Shown here: positions 28,088 through 37,367 of the stretch, in pieces
Numbering within the stretch: the first letter of the stretch is position 1
How the letters are laid out: each line of letters starts with the position of its first letter
From: Shewanella xiamenensis
Lineage (GTDB): Bacteria; Pseudomonadota; Gammaproteobacteria; Enterobacterales; Shewanellaceae
Direction: 5' to 3'
NCBI RefSeq assembly: GCF_014647135.1
Contig: NZ_BMOP01000004.1
Span: 123,496 to 187,495 of the forward strand
DNA length: 64,000 nt
The notes under the pieces: model-generated
What the model was told of the DNA's origin: nothing
Databases searched by the model: none
The model's input: the letters and a program-made list of their open reading frames with translations, nothing else
Program-made: the position numbers and the translations under genes

Positions 28088-28088
28088 C
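27826..28088 (-). mobile_element. TA-flanked MITE-like element, copy A
   Basis: A 263-bp non-coding element with terminal inverted repeats GGGCGTGTTGACGTTTC and GGGCATGTTGACGTTTC, flanked on both sides by TA (27824-27825, 28089-28090), the target duplication typical of IS630/Tc1-mariner elements. It matches copy B at 47704-47967 in reverse orientation over both arms, but its 80-bp core (27865-27944) is inverted relative to them. It encodes no transposase, so it needs a helper in trans. Its right end forms the thrC stop codon TAG. Confidence 0.85.
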
Positions 28089-29377
28089 TATTTTAATACC
28101 GCAAATAAATGGTTTTTTAGCTGGGCAAAATCAGCTGGTAATTCAGCCGATAATATTGTTTTGTGCTCTACCGCTTTTAATTCAGGCGGAAGGGGTAAGT
28201 TAAGGGCAAGCTCCCTGTCGACCACATCCTTAAACTTAGCGGGATGGGCCGTACCTAAAAATATCCCCACTTCATCAGGCACTAAGTTAAGCGTTAACGC
28301 TTTAGCCGCAATCGCTGCATGGGGCTCAGATACATAACCTTTAGCATAAAGATCTGCCAACGCCTCCGAGGTTTGCACCTCTGACAGGCGAATCCCCACT
28401 AAGTCTGCCAATGGCCAACCGAGTTTCTCGCAAATAGCTTCAACACGCGGCCAGTTGCTTGGCTCACTCACATCCATCGCATTGGACATAGTGGCTTGAG
28501 TGGGATTAGGCTGCCAATCGCCACTCTCTAAATAGCGTGGCACAGTGTCATTCGCATTAGTGGCGGCAATAAAACGTTTAACGGGTAACCCCATGGCTTT
28601 AGCAAACAAACCCGCGGTGAGATTACCAAAATTACCACTGGGCACGGCAATCACAGGATCGGCCTTATGACGCTGTTTTGACTGAGCAACCGCTTCGAAG
28701 TAATAACAAATCTGTGCCAGTAAGCGACTGATGTTGATAGAGTTAGCCGAGTTTAAATGCAAACCATCTCGCACATCGCTATCTTCAAATGCCTGTTTGA
28801 CTAAGTGCTGGCAAGCATCGAAATCTGACTCAACCGCGACTGTGTGGATGTTCTTGCCTAAGGTGGTGAACATCTTTTCCTGTAGCTCACTGATCTTGCC
28901 CTTAGGATAAAGCACCACAACATTGACTTTATCTAGGCCGTAAAAGGCATCGGCCACAGCCGCCCCTGTATCCCCTGATGTTGCCGTTAAAATGGTTAAG
29001 CGCGAGTCTTGAGCAAAAACATTGATGCATTGCGCCATAAAGCGCGCGCCAAAATCCTTAAATGCTAAGGTCGGCCCATGGAAAAGCTCGAGGCACGAGC
29101 GCTGCTCATCGACCGCGACCAAGGGCAAATCGAAATTAAAGGCACGCTCGACCAGTTTATCTACCGCGTCTTGTCCAAGCTCTGAGGCAAGCCAAGCGCC
29201 GAGCACTTTTTTACTGCGCTCGACAAAAGGCATCGCCAGCAGCGCCTCGATGTCGTGCAACACTGGGATTTGAGTAGGAAAAAACAGCCCTCTGTCTTTA
29301 CCAAGTCCTAATTGCACCGCTTCTTTAAAGCTCACTTTCTGCGAAGGGTGTTTTAAATTATATAGTTTCATGCTCAC
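28088..29377 (-). CDS. thrC: Threonine synthase
   Basis: A 429-aa PLP enzyme converting O-phosphohomoserine to threonine. The PLP lysine is in HGPTLAFKDFGARF (about residue 109) and the phosphate loop is PSGNFGNLTAG (about 245). The length matches the gammaproteobacterial form. It is the last gene of thrLABC, 59 bp after thrB. The stop codon TAG (28088-28090) is made by the TA flank plus the first G of the mobile element; the reconstructed empty site reads TAA at the same place, so the protein sequence is unchanged. Confidence 0.96.
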   Translation of the reverse strand: MSMKLYNLKHPSQKVSFKEAVQLGLGKDRGLFFPTQIPVLHDIEALLAMPFVERSKKVLGAWLASELGQDAVDKLVERAFNFDLPLVAVDEQRSCLELFHGPTLAFKDFGARFMAQCINVFAQDSRLTILTATSGDTGAAVADAFYGLDKVNVVVLYPKGKISELQEKMFTTLGKNIHTVAVESDFDACQHLVKQAFEDSDVRDGLHLNSANSINISRLLAQICYYFEAVAQSKQRHKADPVIAVPSGNFGNLTAGLFAKAMGLPVKRFIAATNANDTVPRYLESGDWQPNPTQATMSNAMDVSEPSNWPRVEAICEKLGWPLADLVGIRLSEVQTSEALADLYAKGYVSEPHAAIAAKALTLNLVPDEVGIFLGTAHPAKFKDVVDRELALNLPLPPELKAVEHKTILSAELPADFAQLKNHLFAVLK

Positions 29378-29436
29378 TCGACCTTATCTGCCAAACCTTT
29401 AAGGCTTGGGCTTAATGCTTTTAAAAGTAAGAAAAA

Positions 29437-30375
29437 TTAATCGACTCGGCGCGTGCCTTGCTCATCGAGGCGGCACACATGGGCAAAGCCCCCCGCTTCG
29501 GTCAGATAATGAGCCTCTAACCACGCCTTAGCGGCGTTAGCGATCGCGAGATCGTCAGTCACAGAAAACAGGGTTGGCCCACTGCCCGAGATGCCAGTGG
29601 TTAACATGCCTAATTCGGCGAGCGCCGCTCTGGCGTTGTCATAACCCGGTATCGCCGCCGCGCGGTAAGGTTCGGCCAACACATCCTTCAAGACTTGAAT
29701 CGCAAGCTTGGCGTTTTGCTGATAAGAGGCGTGCACAAAGGCACTCAAATAACGCCCAAAATCGATTGCCACGGACTTATCGTATTGTTCTGGCATGAGT
29801 TTACGCATCATGGCCGTTGAGAGTGAAATCCCAGGATACGCCACCACCCAATACCATTGTTTAAAACTGGGAATCGGCTCACAGATAGCACCGGGCACAT
29901 TGAGCATCAGCTGCATGCCGCCCAAATAACAGGGCGCGACATTGTCATAATGCACGCTTCCGCTGATCTTGCCCTCAAACTCGCCCATGAGTTCGAGTAG
30001 CGCTTGTTTATCGTACGGTCGTTCGAAATGCTCATTTAACGCGTAAAGAGCAGCAACCACAGAACTGGCGCTCGAGCCTAAGCCACTGCCGACGGGCAAG
30101 TTTTTCTCTAGGGTTAATGCCACGCCTTGGTTTTCTTTTCCAAGGGCTTTTAAGAAAAACACCGCACATTGATGAACGATATTATCCTCCGGATTGTTGG
30201 GTAATTTATGCGCCCAAGCACCCACTTGAGTAAGGCTCACTCCCGCATCCGCCGCTGCAATCGTGACCCTATCGCCCAGTAAACTGCCATCGATGGGCGC
30301 TAGTGCTGCGCCCAATAAGTCAAAGCCCACACCCACATTACCCATAGAGGCGGGAGCGTAAACGGTCAAACTCAT
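29437..30375 (-). CDS. thrB: Homoserine kinase
   Basis: A 312-aa GHMP-family kinase that phosphorylates homoserine with ATP. The GHMP ATP-binding motif [12 protein letters not shown] is at about residue 90-101, and the C-terminal motif [12 protein letters not shown] near 265. Its start overlaps the thrA stop by 4 bp (ATGA), so the two are translationally coupled. Second enzyme gene of the thr operon and under its attenuator. Confidence 0.96.
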   Translation of the reverse strand: MSLTVYAPASMGNVGVGFDLLGAALAPIDGSLLGDRVTIAAADAGVSLTQVGAWAHKLPNNPEDNIVHQCAVFFLKALGKENQGVALTLEKNLPVGSGLGSSASSVVAALYALNEHFERPYDKQALLELMGEFEGKISGSVHYDNVAPCYLGGMQLMLNVPGAICEPIPSFKQWYWVVAYPGISLSTAMMRKLMPEQYDKSVAIDFGRYLSAFVHASYQQNAKLAIQVLKDVLAEPYRAAAIPGYDNARAALAELGMLTTGISGSGPTLFSVTDDLAIANAAKAWLEAHYLTEAGGFAHVCRLDEQGTRRVD

Positions 30376-32840
30376 ACACTCACCTCACGAGTCCAATTTA
30401 AGGTTCTTAATACATCGGCAAAGGCGCCAGCCGCAGTGACCTCTGTACCCGCACCATAACCACGTAGCACAAAGGGAATCGGCTGATAATAACGGCTGTA
30501 GAATGCCAGGGCATTTTCACCGCCTTTTACGCTATAGAGCGGATCGGTGGCATCGACTTCGGTGATACGCACATAGCACGCACCTTCTTCAATCTGCCCC
30601 ACATAACGCAGCACTTTACCCTGCGCTTTCGCCTCTGCCACTCGCGCCGCAATAGCGGCATCAGCCTCGGGTAAACGCGCCATAAAACTTTCCACATCGC
30701 CTGAATCATCAAAATCGTCAGGCAAGACTGAGTCGACAACGATATCACTTAGCTCAAGTTTCAAACCCACTTCACGGGCTAAGATCAGCACTTTACGCGC
30801 CACATCCATACCACTTAAATCATCACGGGGATCGGGCTCGGTAAAGCATTTTTCCCGCGCCAGTTTAGTCGCTTCTGACAGTGTCATACCCTCATCGAGT
30901 TTACCGAAGATAAAGGATAAGGAGCCTGACAAAATACCGTTAAACTTGTGCAACTTATCGCCAGCAAATAACAGTTTTTTCAAGTTATCGATAACGGGTA
31001 ATCCGGCGCCAACGTTGGTCTCATACAGGAACTGACGACGTTGCTTTAATGCTGTTTGACGCAAAGCTTGGTAATAGGCGTAATCGCGAGTGTTGGCCTT
31101 TTTATTCGGCGTCACTACGTGCATGCCCGCGTTCATCACCTCTAAATACTGGTTCGATACTTGATCGCTTGAAGTACAATCCACCAGCACAGGGTTTAAT
31201 AATTGTTGCTCTTTCACCCAAGCCAGAAGCGCCGGAAGATCGCTTGGCTGCTGACTGTCGGCAAGCAGGTTTTGCCAATTGTTTAAATCGATACCCGCAC
31301 TATCGAGTAACATCTTGCTTGAATTGACTATGCCGCAGACACGTATGCTAATGTGCTGCTCTTTTAACACACTCGCCTGATGTTTGATTTGCTCGAGTAA
31401 GCCTGCGCCAACATTGCCACAACCCACTAAAAACACATCCAAATACTGCTGCACATCGAAAAAGCCTTGATGACAGGCGGCGACCGCATGTTTGGTCTTA
31501 CGCTGTTCGATCACCGTTGAAATAGAACGCTCGGAGGAGCCTTGGGCAATCGCGATGATATTCACACTCGCCTGCGCTAACGCTTGGAAGAACCGTGCTG
31601 CCACACCTTTATGGGTACGCATTCCATCACCGATCAAGGAGACAATTGCCAAGTCATGGCGCATTTCGATTGGCTCGAGTAAGTCACTTTTGATTTCTAA
31701 CTCAAATTCCTGCTCTAGCGCCGACTTCACCTTGGCGGACTCACTGGTCGCCACACAAAAGCTGATGCTGTATTCGCAAGAACTCTGGGTGATGAGTGAC
31801 ACGGAAACACCACTACGGGAAATCGCCGCCAGTGTGCGGCTCGCCATGCCGACCATGCCCTTCATGCCGGGGCCTGATACATCAAACATGGTTTGATTAT
31901 CCAGATTAGAAATGGCCTTCACCTGCAAACCGCTTTCATCGGCCTGATTCGATACCAGAGTGCCGGGCGCATCGGGGTTAAAACTGTTCTTGATATAACA
32001 GGGAATATGAAACTGAGCGATAGGCGCAATGGTTTTAGGATGCAGCACCTTAGCGCCAAAGTAAGACAGCTCCATCGCCTCTTGATAACTTAGCTGTGAC
32101 AACAACTTAGCATCGGTGACAACCCGAGGATCTGTGTTGTATACGCCGTCAACGTCGGTCCAAATCTCACAACTTGAAGCATCTAAACAAGCGGCCAGCA
32201 CGGCAGCGGAGTAATCTGAGCCGTTACGGCCTAAGGTCACAACCTTGCCGTCTTCATCGGCGGCGGTAAAGCCAGGCATTACCCAAACGCGCTTCTCATC
32301 GAGGGCAAGATTTTTGAATCGCGGTTTACTGACGGCAATATCCACCACGGACTCGAGCGGACGACCACGGCCTAAAAACAGCTCACGTGGGTCCAGCTGC
32401 GCCGAAGTGATGCCTTTGGCCAGCATGACTTGCTCCATCAACGCAGCAGACAAACGCTCGCCCGCAACCACAATCTCGGCGCGAATACCATCAGGGCATT
32501 CCTGCAGCAGCGTAATACCGCGTAATCTGTCCTGCCAACGCGCAAGCTGCGCGCTTAGTCCGGCGAACAACACTTCGCTTTGACTGCTTGAGAGTCCAGA
32601 ACTGACCGCATCTTGATAGAGCGAGGTAAACACCCGTTCAACATGTTGAATGACTGGCGAATAATCTTCCCCTTTCACCGCCACATCGACCATTTCTAGC
32701 AAGGCGTTTGTCACTGTCGCGGGCGCAGAGAGCACTGTAGCAACTGGTTCTGCTTTCGCCGCTTTGGCAACGATATCCGCCGCCATTGAAAATCGCTGCC
32801 AATTTGCAAGCGAGGTACCACCAAATTTCATAACTTTCAT
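30372..32840 (-). CDS. thrA: Bifunctional aspartokinase I / homoserine dehydrogenase I
   Basis: An 822-aa fusion. Residues about 1-290 are aspartate kinase ([26 protein letters not shown]), about 310-460 the ACT regulatory domains that bind threonine in the E. coli enzyme, and about 465-822 homoserine dehydrogenase (NAD-binding [10 protein letters not shown], then the catalytic region with NKKANT and [12 protein letters not shown]). It feeds threonine, isoleucine and methionine synthesis. It follows the thrL leader and terminator by 45 bp and overlaps thrB. A separate monofunctional aspartokinase, lysC, is at 43533. Confidence 0.97.
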   Translation of the reverse strand: MKVMKFGGTSLANWQRFSMAADIVAKAAKAEPVATVLSAPATVTNALLEMVDVAVKGEDYSPVIQHVERVFTSLYQDAVSSGLSSSQSEVLFAGLSAQLARWQDRLRGITLLQECPDGIRAEIVVAGERLSAALMEQVMLAKGITSAQLDPRELFLGRGRPLESVVDIAVSKPRFKNLALDEKRVWVMPGFTAADEDGKVVTLGRNGSDYSAAVLAACLDASSCEIWTDVDGVYNTDPRVVTDAKLLSQLSYQEAMELSYFGAKVLHPKTIAPIAQFHIPCYIKNSFNPDAPGTLVSNQADESGLQVKAISNLDNQTMFDVSGPGMKGMVGMASRTLAAISRSGVSVSLITQSSCEYSISFCVATSESAKVKSALEQEFELEIKSDLLEPIEMRHDLAIVSLIGDGMRTHKGVAARFFQALAQASVNIIAIAQGSSERSISTVIEQRKTKHAVAACHQGFFDVQQYLDVFLVGCGNVGAGLLEQIKHQASVLKEQHISIRVCGIVNSSKMLLDSAGIDLNNWQNLLADSQQPSDLPALLAWVKEQQLLNPVLVDCTSSDQVSNQYLEVMNAGMHVVTPNKKANTRDYAYYQALRQTALKQRRQFLYETNVGAGLPVIDNLKKLLFAGDKLHKFNGILSGSLSFIFGKLDEGMTLSEATKLAREKCFTEPDPRDDLSGMDVARKVLILAREVGLKLELSDIVVDSVLPDDFDDSGDVESFMARLPEADAAIAARVAEAKAQGKVLRYVGQIEEGACYVRITEVDATDPLYSVKGGENALAFYSRYYQPIPFVLRGYGAGTEVTAAGAFADVLRTLNWTREVSV

Positions 32841-32884
32841 CTTGATCTCCTGTACCGCGCCCGACTAAGAAACATAAGCTAGAA

Positions 32885-32918
32885 ACAAAAAAGCCCGCTT
32901 CTTTGTGGGAAGCGGGCT
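32885..32918 (-). terminator. thr operon attenuator
   Basis: A 10-bp perfect GC-rich stem AGCCCGCTTC/GAAGCGGGCT with a 7-base loop, followed on the minus strand by TTTTTTG. It lies between the thrL stop and thrA and overlaps nothing else. With the Thr/Ile-rich leader this is a transcription attenuator as in E. coli thr. Confidence 0.9.
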
Positions 32919-32942
32919 CGTCGTTAAATTCTTTAGGGTGTA

Positions 32943-33014
32943 TCAGCCCGCCCCCACTCTGGTTGTAGTGGTGGTTGTAATAATGGTAATTACTACAAAA
33001 CCTAGGCTATGCAT
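32943..33014 (-). CDS. thrL: thr operon leader peptide
   Basis: A 23-codon frame reads MHSLGFVV, then ITIITTTTTT, then RVGAG and TGA. It holds seven threonines and three isoleucines, the two amino acids that attenuate thr in E. coli, and ends in GAG like the E. coli leader. It is 25 bp before the attenuator stem. The only in-frame start is the ATG at 33014, with no clear ribosome site. A TTGACA overlapping the region just upstream would place a transcript start too far downstream, so the promoter probably lies farther up. Confidence 0.85.
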   Translation of the reverse strand: MHSLGFVVITIITTTTTTRVGAG

Positions 33015-33481
33015 ACGTTTGGGCTAATCCATGTCAATGTGATGTAAAACAGAATTGCCTTTTTCACCTAATCTTGTCAACCCCCAAACTGGATTATTTA
33101 TAAACAAATCTTTCACAGCCATAAATTGACACCTTAACATTCAATATTATCAAGTTTTCCTAGGGTAAAAATGCGATTTCATCAATAGAAAACTGTTAAC
33201 GTAAACGTAATGCCGCACAAATACATCTGTTTTTAAACATTAAAATTCAATAAATTATATCAACCATATCGTAACGCCTTTAGATTAAGCGATGTAAACC
33301 CACTTTCGAGACCAACAAACCGCAAGCGATAACCATCAACAATTTGGCGTAAATTCTTCACCAAATGACTGTTCATCACGCCAACAAAAAGCTGTGCGAT
33401 ATCTAACATAAGCCACTTCAAATTATCGCCAGCGCCCCAAAAGCACGTTATTATGCGCGCACATTCCGAACCGGAGGCGAT
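33015..33481. other. Intergenic region between divergent thr operon and slyD
   Basis: 467 bp holding both promoters. Two TTGACA motifs on the minus strand (near 33030 and 33075) are candidates for the thr promoter. The AT-rich centre (33100-33260) holds no gene. A small minus-strand frame at 33260-33517 overlaps the slyD start and is not supported. Confidence 0.5.
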
Positions 33482-34144
33482 ATGAAGATCACCCAACACA
33501 GCGCGGTAACCATTCATTACCGTTTATCAGATCAAGAAGGCAGACTTTTAGAAGACTCTTTTGATGCCGAACCAATGTTATATCTGCACGGTGCAGAAAA
33601 CCTCATCCCAGGTTTAGAGGCTGCATTAGAAGGTAAAACCAAGGGCGAAACACTGGATGTGACAATCAGTGCTGAAGAAGCTTACGGTCCTTACCATGAT
33701 GGTCTGCGTCAAGCCGTGCCATTAGAAGCGTTCGGTGATATCGAAGATATCGTTCCTGGCATGCGCTTTATTGCCGAAACAGAAATGGGTCAACGCCCAG
33801 TGCAAGTTGTCGAAGTCAAAGACGATGTCGTTATCGTTGATGGCAACCATCCTTTAGCGGGCCAAGCATTGAGCTTCAACATTGAAATTATCGATGTTCG
33901 CGCAGCAACAGCGGAAGAAGTTGCCCATGGTCATATCCATGCCCACGGCGGATGTGGCAGTCATGGACACAGCCATGAACATGACCATGGCGGCGGATGC
34001 TGTGGTGGCTCAGGTCATGATGTTGGTGGCTGCTGCGGGGGTTCTGATGACCATGGGCATCACCACCATGACCATGATCACGAAGCTTGTGACACACCTA
34101 AAGCGGGATGTGATGGCAACGGTGGCTGCGGCTGCCGCGGCTAA
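33482..34144 (+). CDS. slyD: FKBP-type peptidyl-prolyl isomerase SlyD
   Basis: A 220-aa metallochaperone/prolyl isomerase. The split FKBP domain is residues 1-69 and about 129-145, with the insert-in-flap chaperone domain between (GLRQAVPLEAFGDI). The tail from about residue 147 is extremely rich in His, Cys and Gly (HGHIHAHGGCGSHGHSHEH, GGGCCGG, HHHHDHDHE), the nickel/zinc-binding region. It helps nickel insertion into hydrogenases in E. coli, which fits the hydrogenases of Shewanella. GGAGG lies 6 bp before the ATG. Terminated by a strong hairpin. Confidence 0.95.
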   Translation: MKITQHSAVTIHYRLSDQEGRLLEDSFDAEPMLYLHGAENLIPGLEAALEGKTKGETLDVTISAEEAYGPYHDGLRQAVPLEAFGDIEDIVPGMRFIAETEMGQRPVQVVEVKDDVVIVDGNHPLAGQALSFNIEIIDVRAATAEEVAHGHIHAHGGCGSHGHSHEHDHGGGCCGGSGHDVGGCCGGSDDHGHHHHDHDHEACDTPKAGCDGNGGCGCRG

Positions 34145-34185
34145 TGTAGGTTCACAAGCCTAATAGCCCTCCCAGTGGAGCTGAT

Positions 34186-34221
34186 AAAAAAGCACTTCCT
34201 TAAATAAGGAGGTGCTTTTTT
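34186..34221 (+). terminator. Rho-independent terminator after slyD
   Basis: A 17-bp stem (AAAAAAGCACTTCCTTA with TAAGGAGGTGCTTTTTT, one G-T pair) and a run of seven T. Confidence 0.9.
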
Positions 34222-34337
34222 TATCGCCAAATGATTATAATCAGCAGGTAAATAGGGAAGTTTAAAATCAAACAGCATTTTCAGCTAAGAAAAACAATAT
34301 TTTCAAATCGATATAAACATCACGCAACGGAGTGCAT

Positions 34338-34715
34338 ATGTTAGCAAAACCAGTATATGAAGTTTTACCCTTTGGCTATATGGTACTAGGCTGTTTAAGC
34401 TTTATGCTGCTAGAACCTGATTATGCGCTGATTGCTGCTCTTGTTGTGTTTGTTTTGGGCGCCAGAATTTACAATTTACGTTCTCAAAATCGCCGCACCG
34501 ATCCTGTAAAACGCCGAAAATCTGGATATATACCTAAGACAATTTACGATTTATTGCCTTTTATTTATCTCTTTTCTGCCTTAGCTATTTTTAAATTTTT
34601 CCCTAAAAATCTTTATCCTTTGCTGGCCATTATGTTACTCAGTTATAGTTTTTATATTCTCGTTAGACGCTCCATCCACCGCCGACATAAAATACCGACA
34701 ACTCCCCAGTTTTAA
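34338..34715 (+). CDS. Small membrane protein of unknown function
   Basis: A 125-aa protein with about four hydrophobic segments in two pairs (about 10-28 and 30-46; 75-90 and 94-108), separated by a basic stretch (RSQNRRTDPVKRRKSGY). The two halves look alike: VYEVLPFGYMVLGCLSF and IYDLLPFIYLFSALAIF, suggesting an internal duplication. Start ATG 34338 is chosen because GGAG lies 6 bp before it; GTG at 34332 overlaps that site. I do not recognise the family. Confidence 0.7.
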   Translation: MLAKPVYEVLPFGYMVLGCLSFMLLEPDYALIAALVVFVLGARIYNLRSQNRRTDPVKRRKSGYIPKTIYDLLPFIYLFSALAIFKFFPKNLYPLLAIMLLSYSFYILVRRSIHRRHKIPTTPQF

Positions 34716-34746
34716 TCAAATATCTAGTCCAATGGAGCCCAAATAA

Positions 34747-35022
34747 TTAACTGATAAGCTGTTGGATTTTATCCCTATGGCTGGGTGCCATATTCTTTAA
34801 ATAGTTAGAACAACGGGTAATAGTCGCAATACTCACCTGATACTCGGCAGCAATTTGTCTCTGGCTCATTTCTCCATTTAGCAATAGCTGGAAGACTTTT
34901 AGCCGACCGGCAATAGCGCTGCGCTCTTCCTCGGTCAGCAATAAATGAAACAATACCGACAGCTCTTCATAATTCCCATGGCTCAAAATTTTTTCTAATA
35001 CTAAGTCCCAATTGGCTCGCAT
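34747..35022 (-). CDS. trpR: Trp operon repressor
   Basis: A 91-aa TrpR-fold protein. The family helices are seen in LLTEEERSAIAGRLKVFQLLL and the helix-turn-helix GEMSQRQIAAEYQVSIATITRCSNYLK. The E. coli protein is 108 residues; this one lacks some N-terminal residues but keeps the tryptophan-binding and DNA-binding helices. With tryptophan it represses trp genes. It is convergent with the small membrane gene and divergent from the cytochrome c' gene. Confidence 0.92.
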   Translation of the reverse strand: MRANWDLVLEKILSHGNYEELSVLFHLLLTEEERSAIAGRLKVFQLLLNGEMSQRQIAAEYQVSIATITRCSNYLKNMAPSHRDKIQQLIS

Positions 35023-35211
35023 AATCGCCCCATAAGTATTGTTTAAGCATTACAACGGCAGTTTAGCAGATTTACTCTGCCGGCAAATAACTTGTTACGT
35101 TTATCCCTCTTATCTAGACAAAAACTGACAAATTTGCTTCTAGTACATTGAGTTAATTTGTGTACAATAGCAGAGCAATGTCACACTTCGACGCTAATTT
35201 GTGAGAATACG

Positions 35212-35661
35212 ATGAAAAAAATACTCCTAACTCTCGTTGCCGGTACCTTATTGGCTTCAACTGCTCAAGCACACAATTTTGAAGATGCAAAAGATGCGAT
35301 TCAATATCGCCAATCTGGATTCAGCTTAATTGCTTATAACTTTGGTGATATGGGCGCCATGATGAAAGGTAAAAAGCCTTTCGATGCTGAAACCTTTGCG
35401 ATGCGCGCAAAAAATGTCGCTGCGCTTTCACACATCCCTTTCGAAGGCTTTATTGAAGGTTCAGATAAAGGCGATACCGAAGCCCTAGCCAAAGTATGGC
35501 AAGACAAGGCTGACTTTGACGCTAAGATGAAAACCTTCCAAGAAAATGCTGCAATTTTAGCGACTGTTGCTCAGAAAGGTGACCAAGCTGAAATCAAGCA
35601 AGCCTTTATGGATACTGGCAAGAGCTGTAAAGGCTGCCATGACGTTTACAAAAAAGATTAA
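35212..35661 (+). CDS. Periplasmic cytochrome c'
   Basis: A 149-aa protein with a Sec signal (MKKILLTLVAGTLLAS, cleavage after AQA) and a single heme c site CKGCH near the C-terminus (about residue 140), the hallmark of the cytochrome c'/c-556 four-helix bundle. The mature part starts HNFEDAKDAIQYRQSGF. The ATG at 35212 is used; an earlier in-frame ATG would bury the signal peptide. It is convergent with a di-heme-type cytochrome b561, a pairing known in Shewanella, and may take electrons from it. Function in nitric-oxide binding or electron transfer is inferred. Confidence 0.92.
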   Translation: MKKILLTLVAGTLLASTAQAHNFEDAKDAIQYRQSGFSLIAYNFGDMGAMMKGKKPFDAETFAMRAKNVAALSHIPFEGFIEGSDKGDTEALAKVWQDKADFDAKMKTFQENAAILATVAQKGDQAEIKQAFMDTGKSCKGCHDVYKKD

Positions 35662-35680
35662 TGTTCTCGTAATCTCTTGT

Positions 35681-35707
35681 AAAAAGCCTGCAATATGCAG
35701 GCTTTTT
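35681..35707. terminator. Bidirectional rho-independent terminator
   Basis: Perfect 12-bp stem AAAAAGCCTGCA/TGCAGGCTTTTT with loop ATA between the convergent cytochrome genes. Confidence 0.92.
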
Positions 35708-35722
35708 ACTCCTAAGCATCAG

Positions 35723-36412
35723 CTAAAGCACTTGCACTACAGGCCACATCAAATAAGTAAATACAACCCCTGCGATGATTAACAGCAGAATTAATGCCAG
35801 CCACAGTGATTTAAAAACCAACTGAGACTCTAACTTTGCGTACTCAAGCTTAGATACACGCTTGTAACCGCTAACCATCGCACCGACTAACTTGTCACCT
35901 TTAAGCGCGTGCACAATAACTGCCAACACATGCACGGCAGTTAAGGCTAAGATCAGGTTAAAATTCATCTTATGTAACCAAGTGAGAAACGAAGCAGTAT
36001 CAGAGCTTACATAACTGTACAGCGGACCTTCGGTAAACACATCATCGGTAGCAAAGAGTCCAGTGATTAGCTGTAAGCTAATAATGGCAATCAACACAAT
36101 CACCATATAACCGCCCATCGGATTATGCCCTAAAACCACTGACACGCCCTTTGCGCGAACGTCTTTCAAATACTCAAACACCACCTTGGGATGATGCACG
36201 AAGTGACTAAACCTCGCAGTATCACTGCCAATCAAGCCCCATAAAAGCCGAAAGCCAATCAAAATCAACAAACTATAGGCAAAGATCTGGTGCCATTGCA
36301 TTTCTCCCACTTCGGCGCTCCACCAGAGTAAGGCCATGAGGGCCACCATGCCCCAGTGAAAAAAGCGTGTGGGTAAATCCCAGACTTTAACTTTGATATG
36401 TTCGGTTTCCAT
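35723..36412 (-). CDS. Cytochrome b561-type inner-membrane protein
   Basis: A 229-aa protein with four membrane helices (about 20-38, 45-65, 105-125, 150-170) plus a C-terminal anchor (about 205-225). Histidines in FFHWGMV, GHNPMGG and ALTAVHVLAVIVHALKG are heme-b ligand candidates. It resembles the thiosulfate-reductase/Ni-Fe-hydrogenase cytochrome-b family that moves electrons from quinol to periplasmic c cytochromes. The ATG at 36412 (METEHIKVK) is preferred to a TTG 24 bp upstream. The convergent cytochrome c' is the natural partner. Confidence 0.88.
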   Translation of the reverse strand: METEHIKVKVWDLPTRFFHWGMVALMALLWWSAEVGEMQWHQIFAYSLLILIGFRLLWGLIGSDTARFSHFVHHPKVVFEYLKDVRAKGVSVVLGHNPMGGYMVIVLIAIISLQLITGLFATDDVFTEGPLYSYVSSDTASFLTWLHKMNFNLILALTAVHVLAVIVHALKGDKLVGAMVSGYKRVSKLEYAKLESQLVFKSLWLALILLLIIAGVVFTYLMWPVVQVL

Positions 36413-36709
36413 AATACCTGCCACTCGACTGAGCAATGAAATAAGTGAAGGTATTTTATCGGGATCTAATGAAAAACTTAAAGTAAAGATAGGTAAATGA
36501 TGGGAAAGACTGCGTAGTTATCCCATCAAATATGGCCTGTTCCGATAACCAATTCAAGCCTTTTCGACCAAGAATCCTCGAGATTTGTCTAAGCGATCAA
36601 ATAACCAACGAACAGAACTGAACAGGGTAAAAAATGTGATTTAGATCTCGTTTTTAAGGGTGTAGATTGGTAATCTGAAATCGAAGGAAACAAATAGAAG
36701 GTGCAACAT

Positions 36710-37066
36710 ATGCTAAAGATTACGAGCAAACAACTAGAAGTCACTGCCCCAATCCGTGAACGCATTGAAAGCCGTTTTGACAAACTTTCTAGGCACGATG
36801 TGCAGTTGATTAATCCCCATGTCATCATCACAGAGGAGAAACCTGGTTTCAAAATTGAAGCATCGGTTGGCATCCCAAATGGAGAACTTTTTGCTCAAGC
36901 AAAACACGACAATCTTTATGCAGCCATTACGGCCATGGGTCAAAAATTAGAGAAACAACTCAATCGATTAACCCATAAACCTGAAGCACAACGTTTCGCA
37001 TCCATTACTCATCCCGAAGACGCTGTTAATGTCGAGGATGATTACGAGGAGGAAGATGCAGCTTAA
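36710..37066 (+). CDS. raiA: Ribosome-associated inhibitor RaiA (YfiA)
   Basis: A 118-aa protein very like E. coli RaiA over its length (MLKITSKQLEVTAPIRERI, LINPHVII, IPNGELFAQAKHDNLYAAI, KLEKQLNRLTHKPEAQR) with the acidic C-terminal tail (VNVEDDYEEEDAA) that separates RaiA from HPF. RaiA blocks the ribosomal A and P sites and prevents dimer formation in stressed cells. The ATG at 36710 has AAGG upstream; a GTG 9 bp earlier is less likely. It faces a long gene-poor gap. Confidence 0.93.
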   Translation: MLKITSKQLEVTAPIRERIESRFDKLSRHDVQLINPHVIITEEKPGFKIEASVGIPNGELFAQAKHDNLYAAITAMGQKLEKQLNRLTHKPEAQRFASITHPEDAVNVEDDYEEEDAA

Positions 37067-37327
37067 GTTACTGGATGTTAGTGCGAGACCACATCACTTC
37101 GAGAGCATAAAGTAGATAAGGTTTAAATAGGTCACATTTTTTAGCAAAAGTTTGATAGACCATTCTAATGGTCAGTAAAAAGAGTGTGAACCTTTAAATA
37201 ACTACTACACTTTACTAAGTGACAGCAGAATCGAAGTGATGTGAATTTCAACTTAAAAGCGTTAAATATCACCATAAGAAGGAGTACGCCGCCACACAAA
37301 ACTCATACTCAAAAATAGTGACACAGG

Positions 37328-37367
37328 CAGTTACATTAAGTCAGTTACATTAAGGCAGTCATCTTAA
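37328..37367 (+). repeat. Threefold 13-bp tandem repeat
   Basis: GCAGTTACATTAAG is followed directly by TCAGTTACATTAAG and a degenerate GCAGTCATCTTAAG. Non-coding and within the gene-poor region after raiA. Confidence 0.6.

Noticed and set aside
33260..33517. 85-aa minus-strand frame opposite the slyD start
   Set aside because: It overlaps the slyD coding start and promoter, has no ribosome site and no recognisable family. A shorter version from an internal ATG is possible but unsupported.
35123..35160. Trp operator between trpR and the cytochrome c' gene
   Set aside because: CTAGTACATTGAG resembles half of the E. coli trp operator but lacks the symmetric second half.
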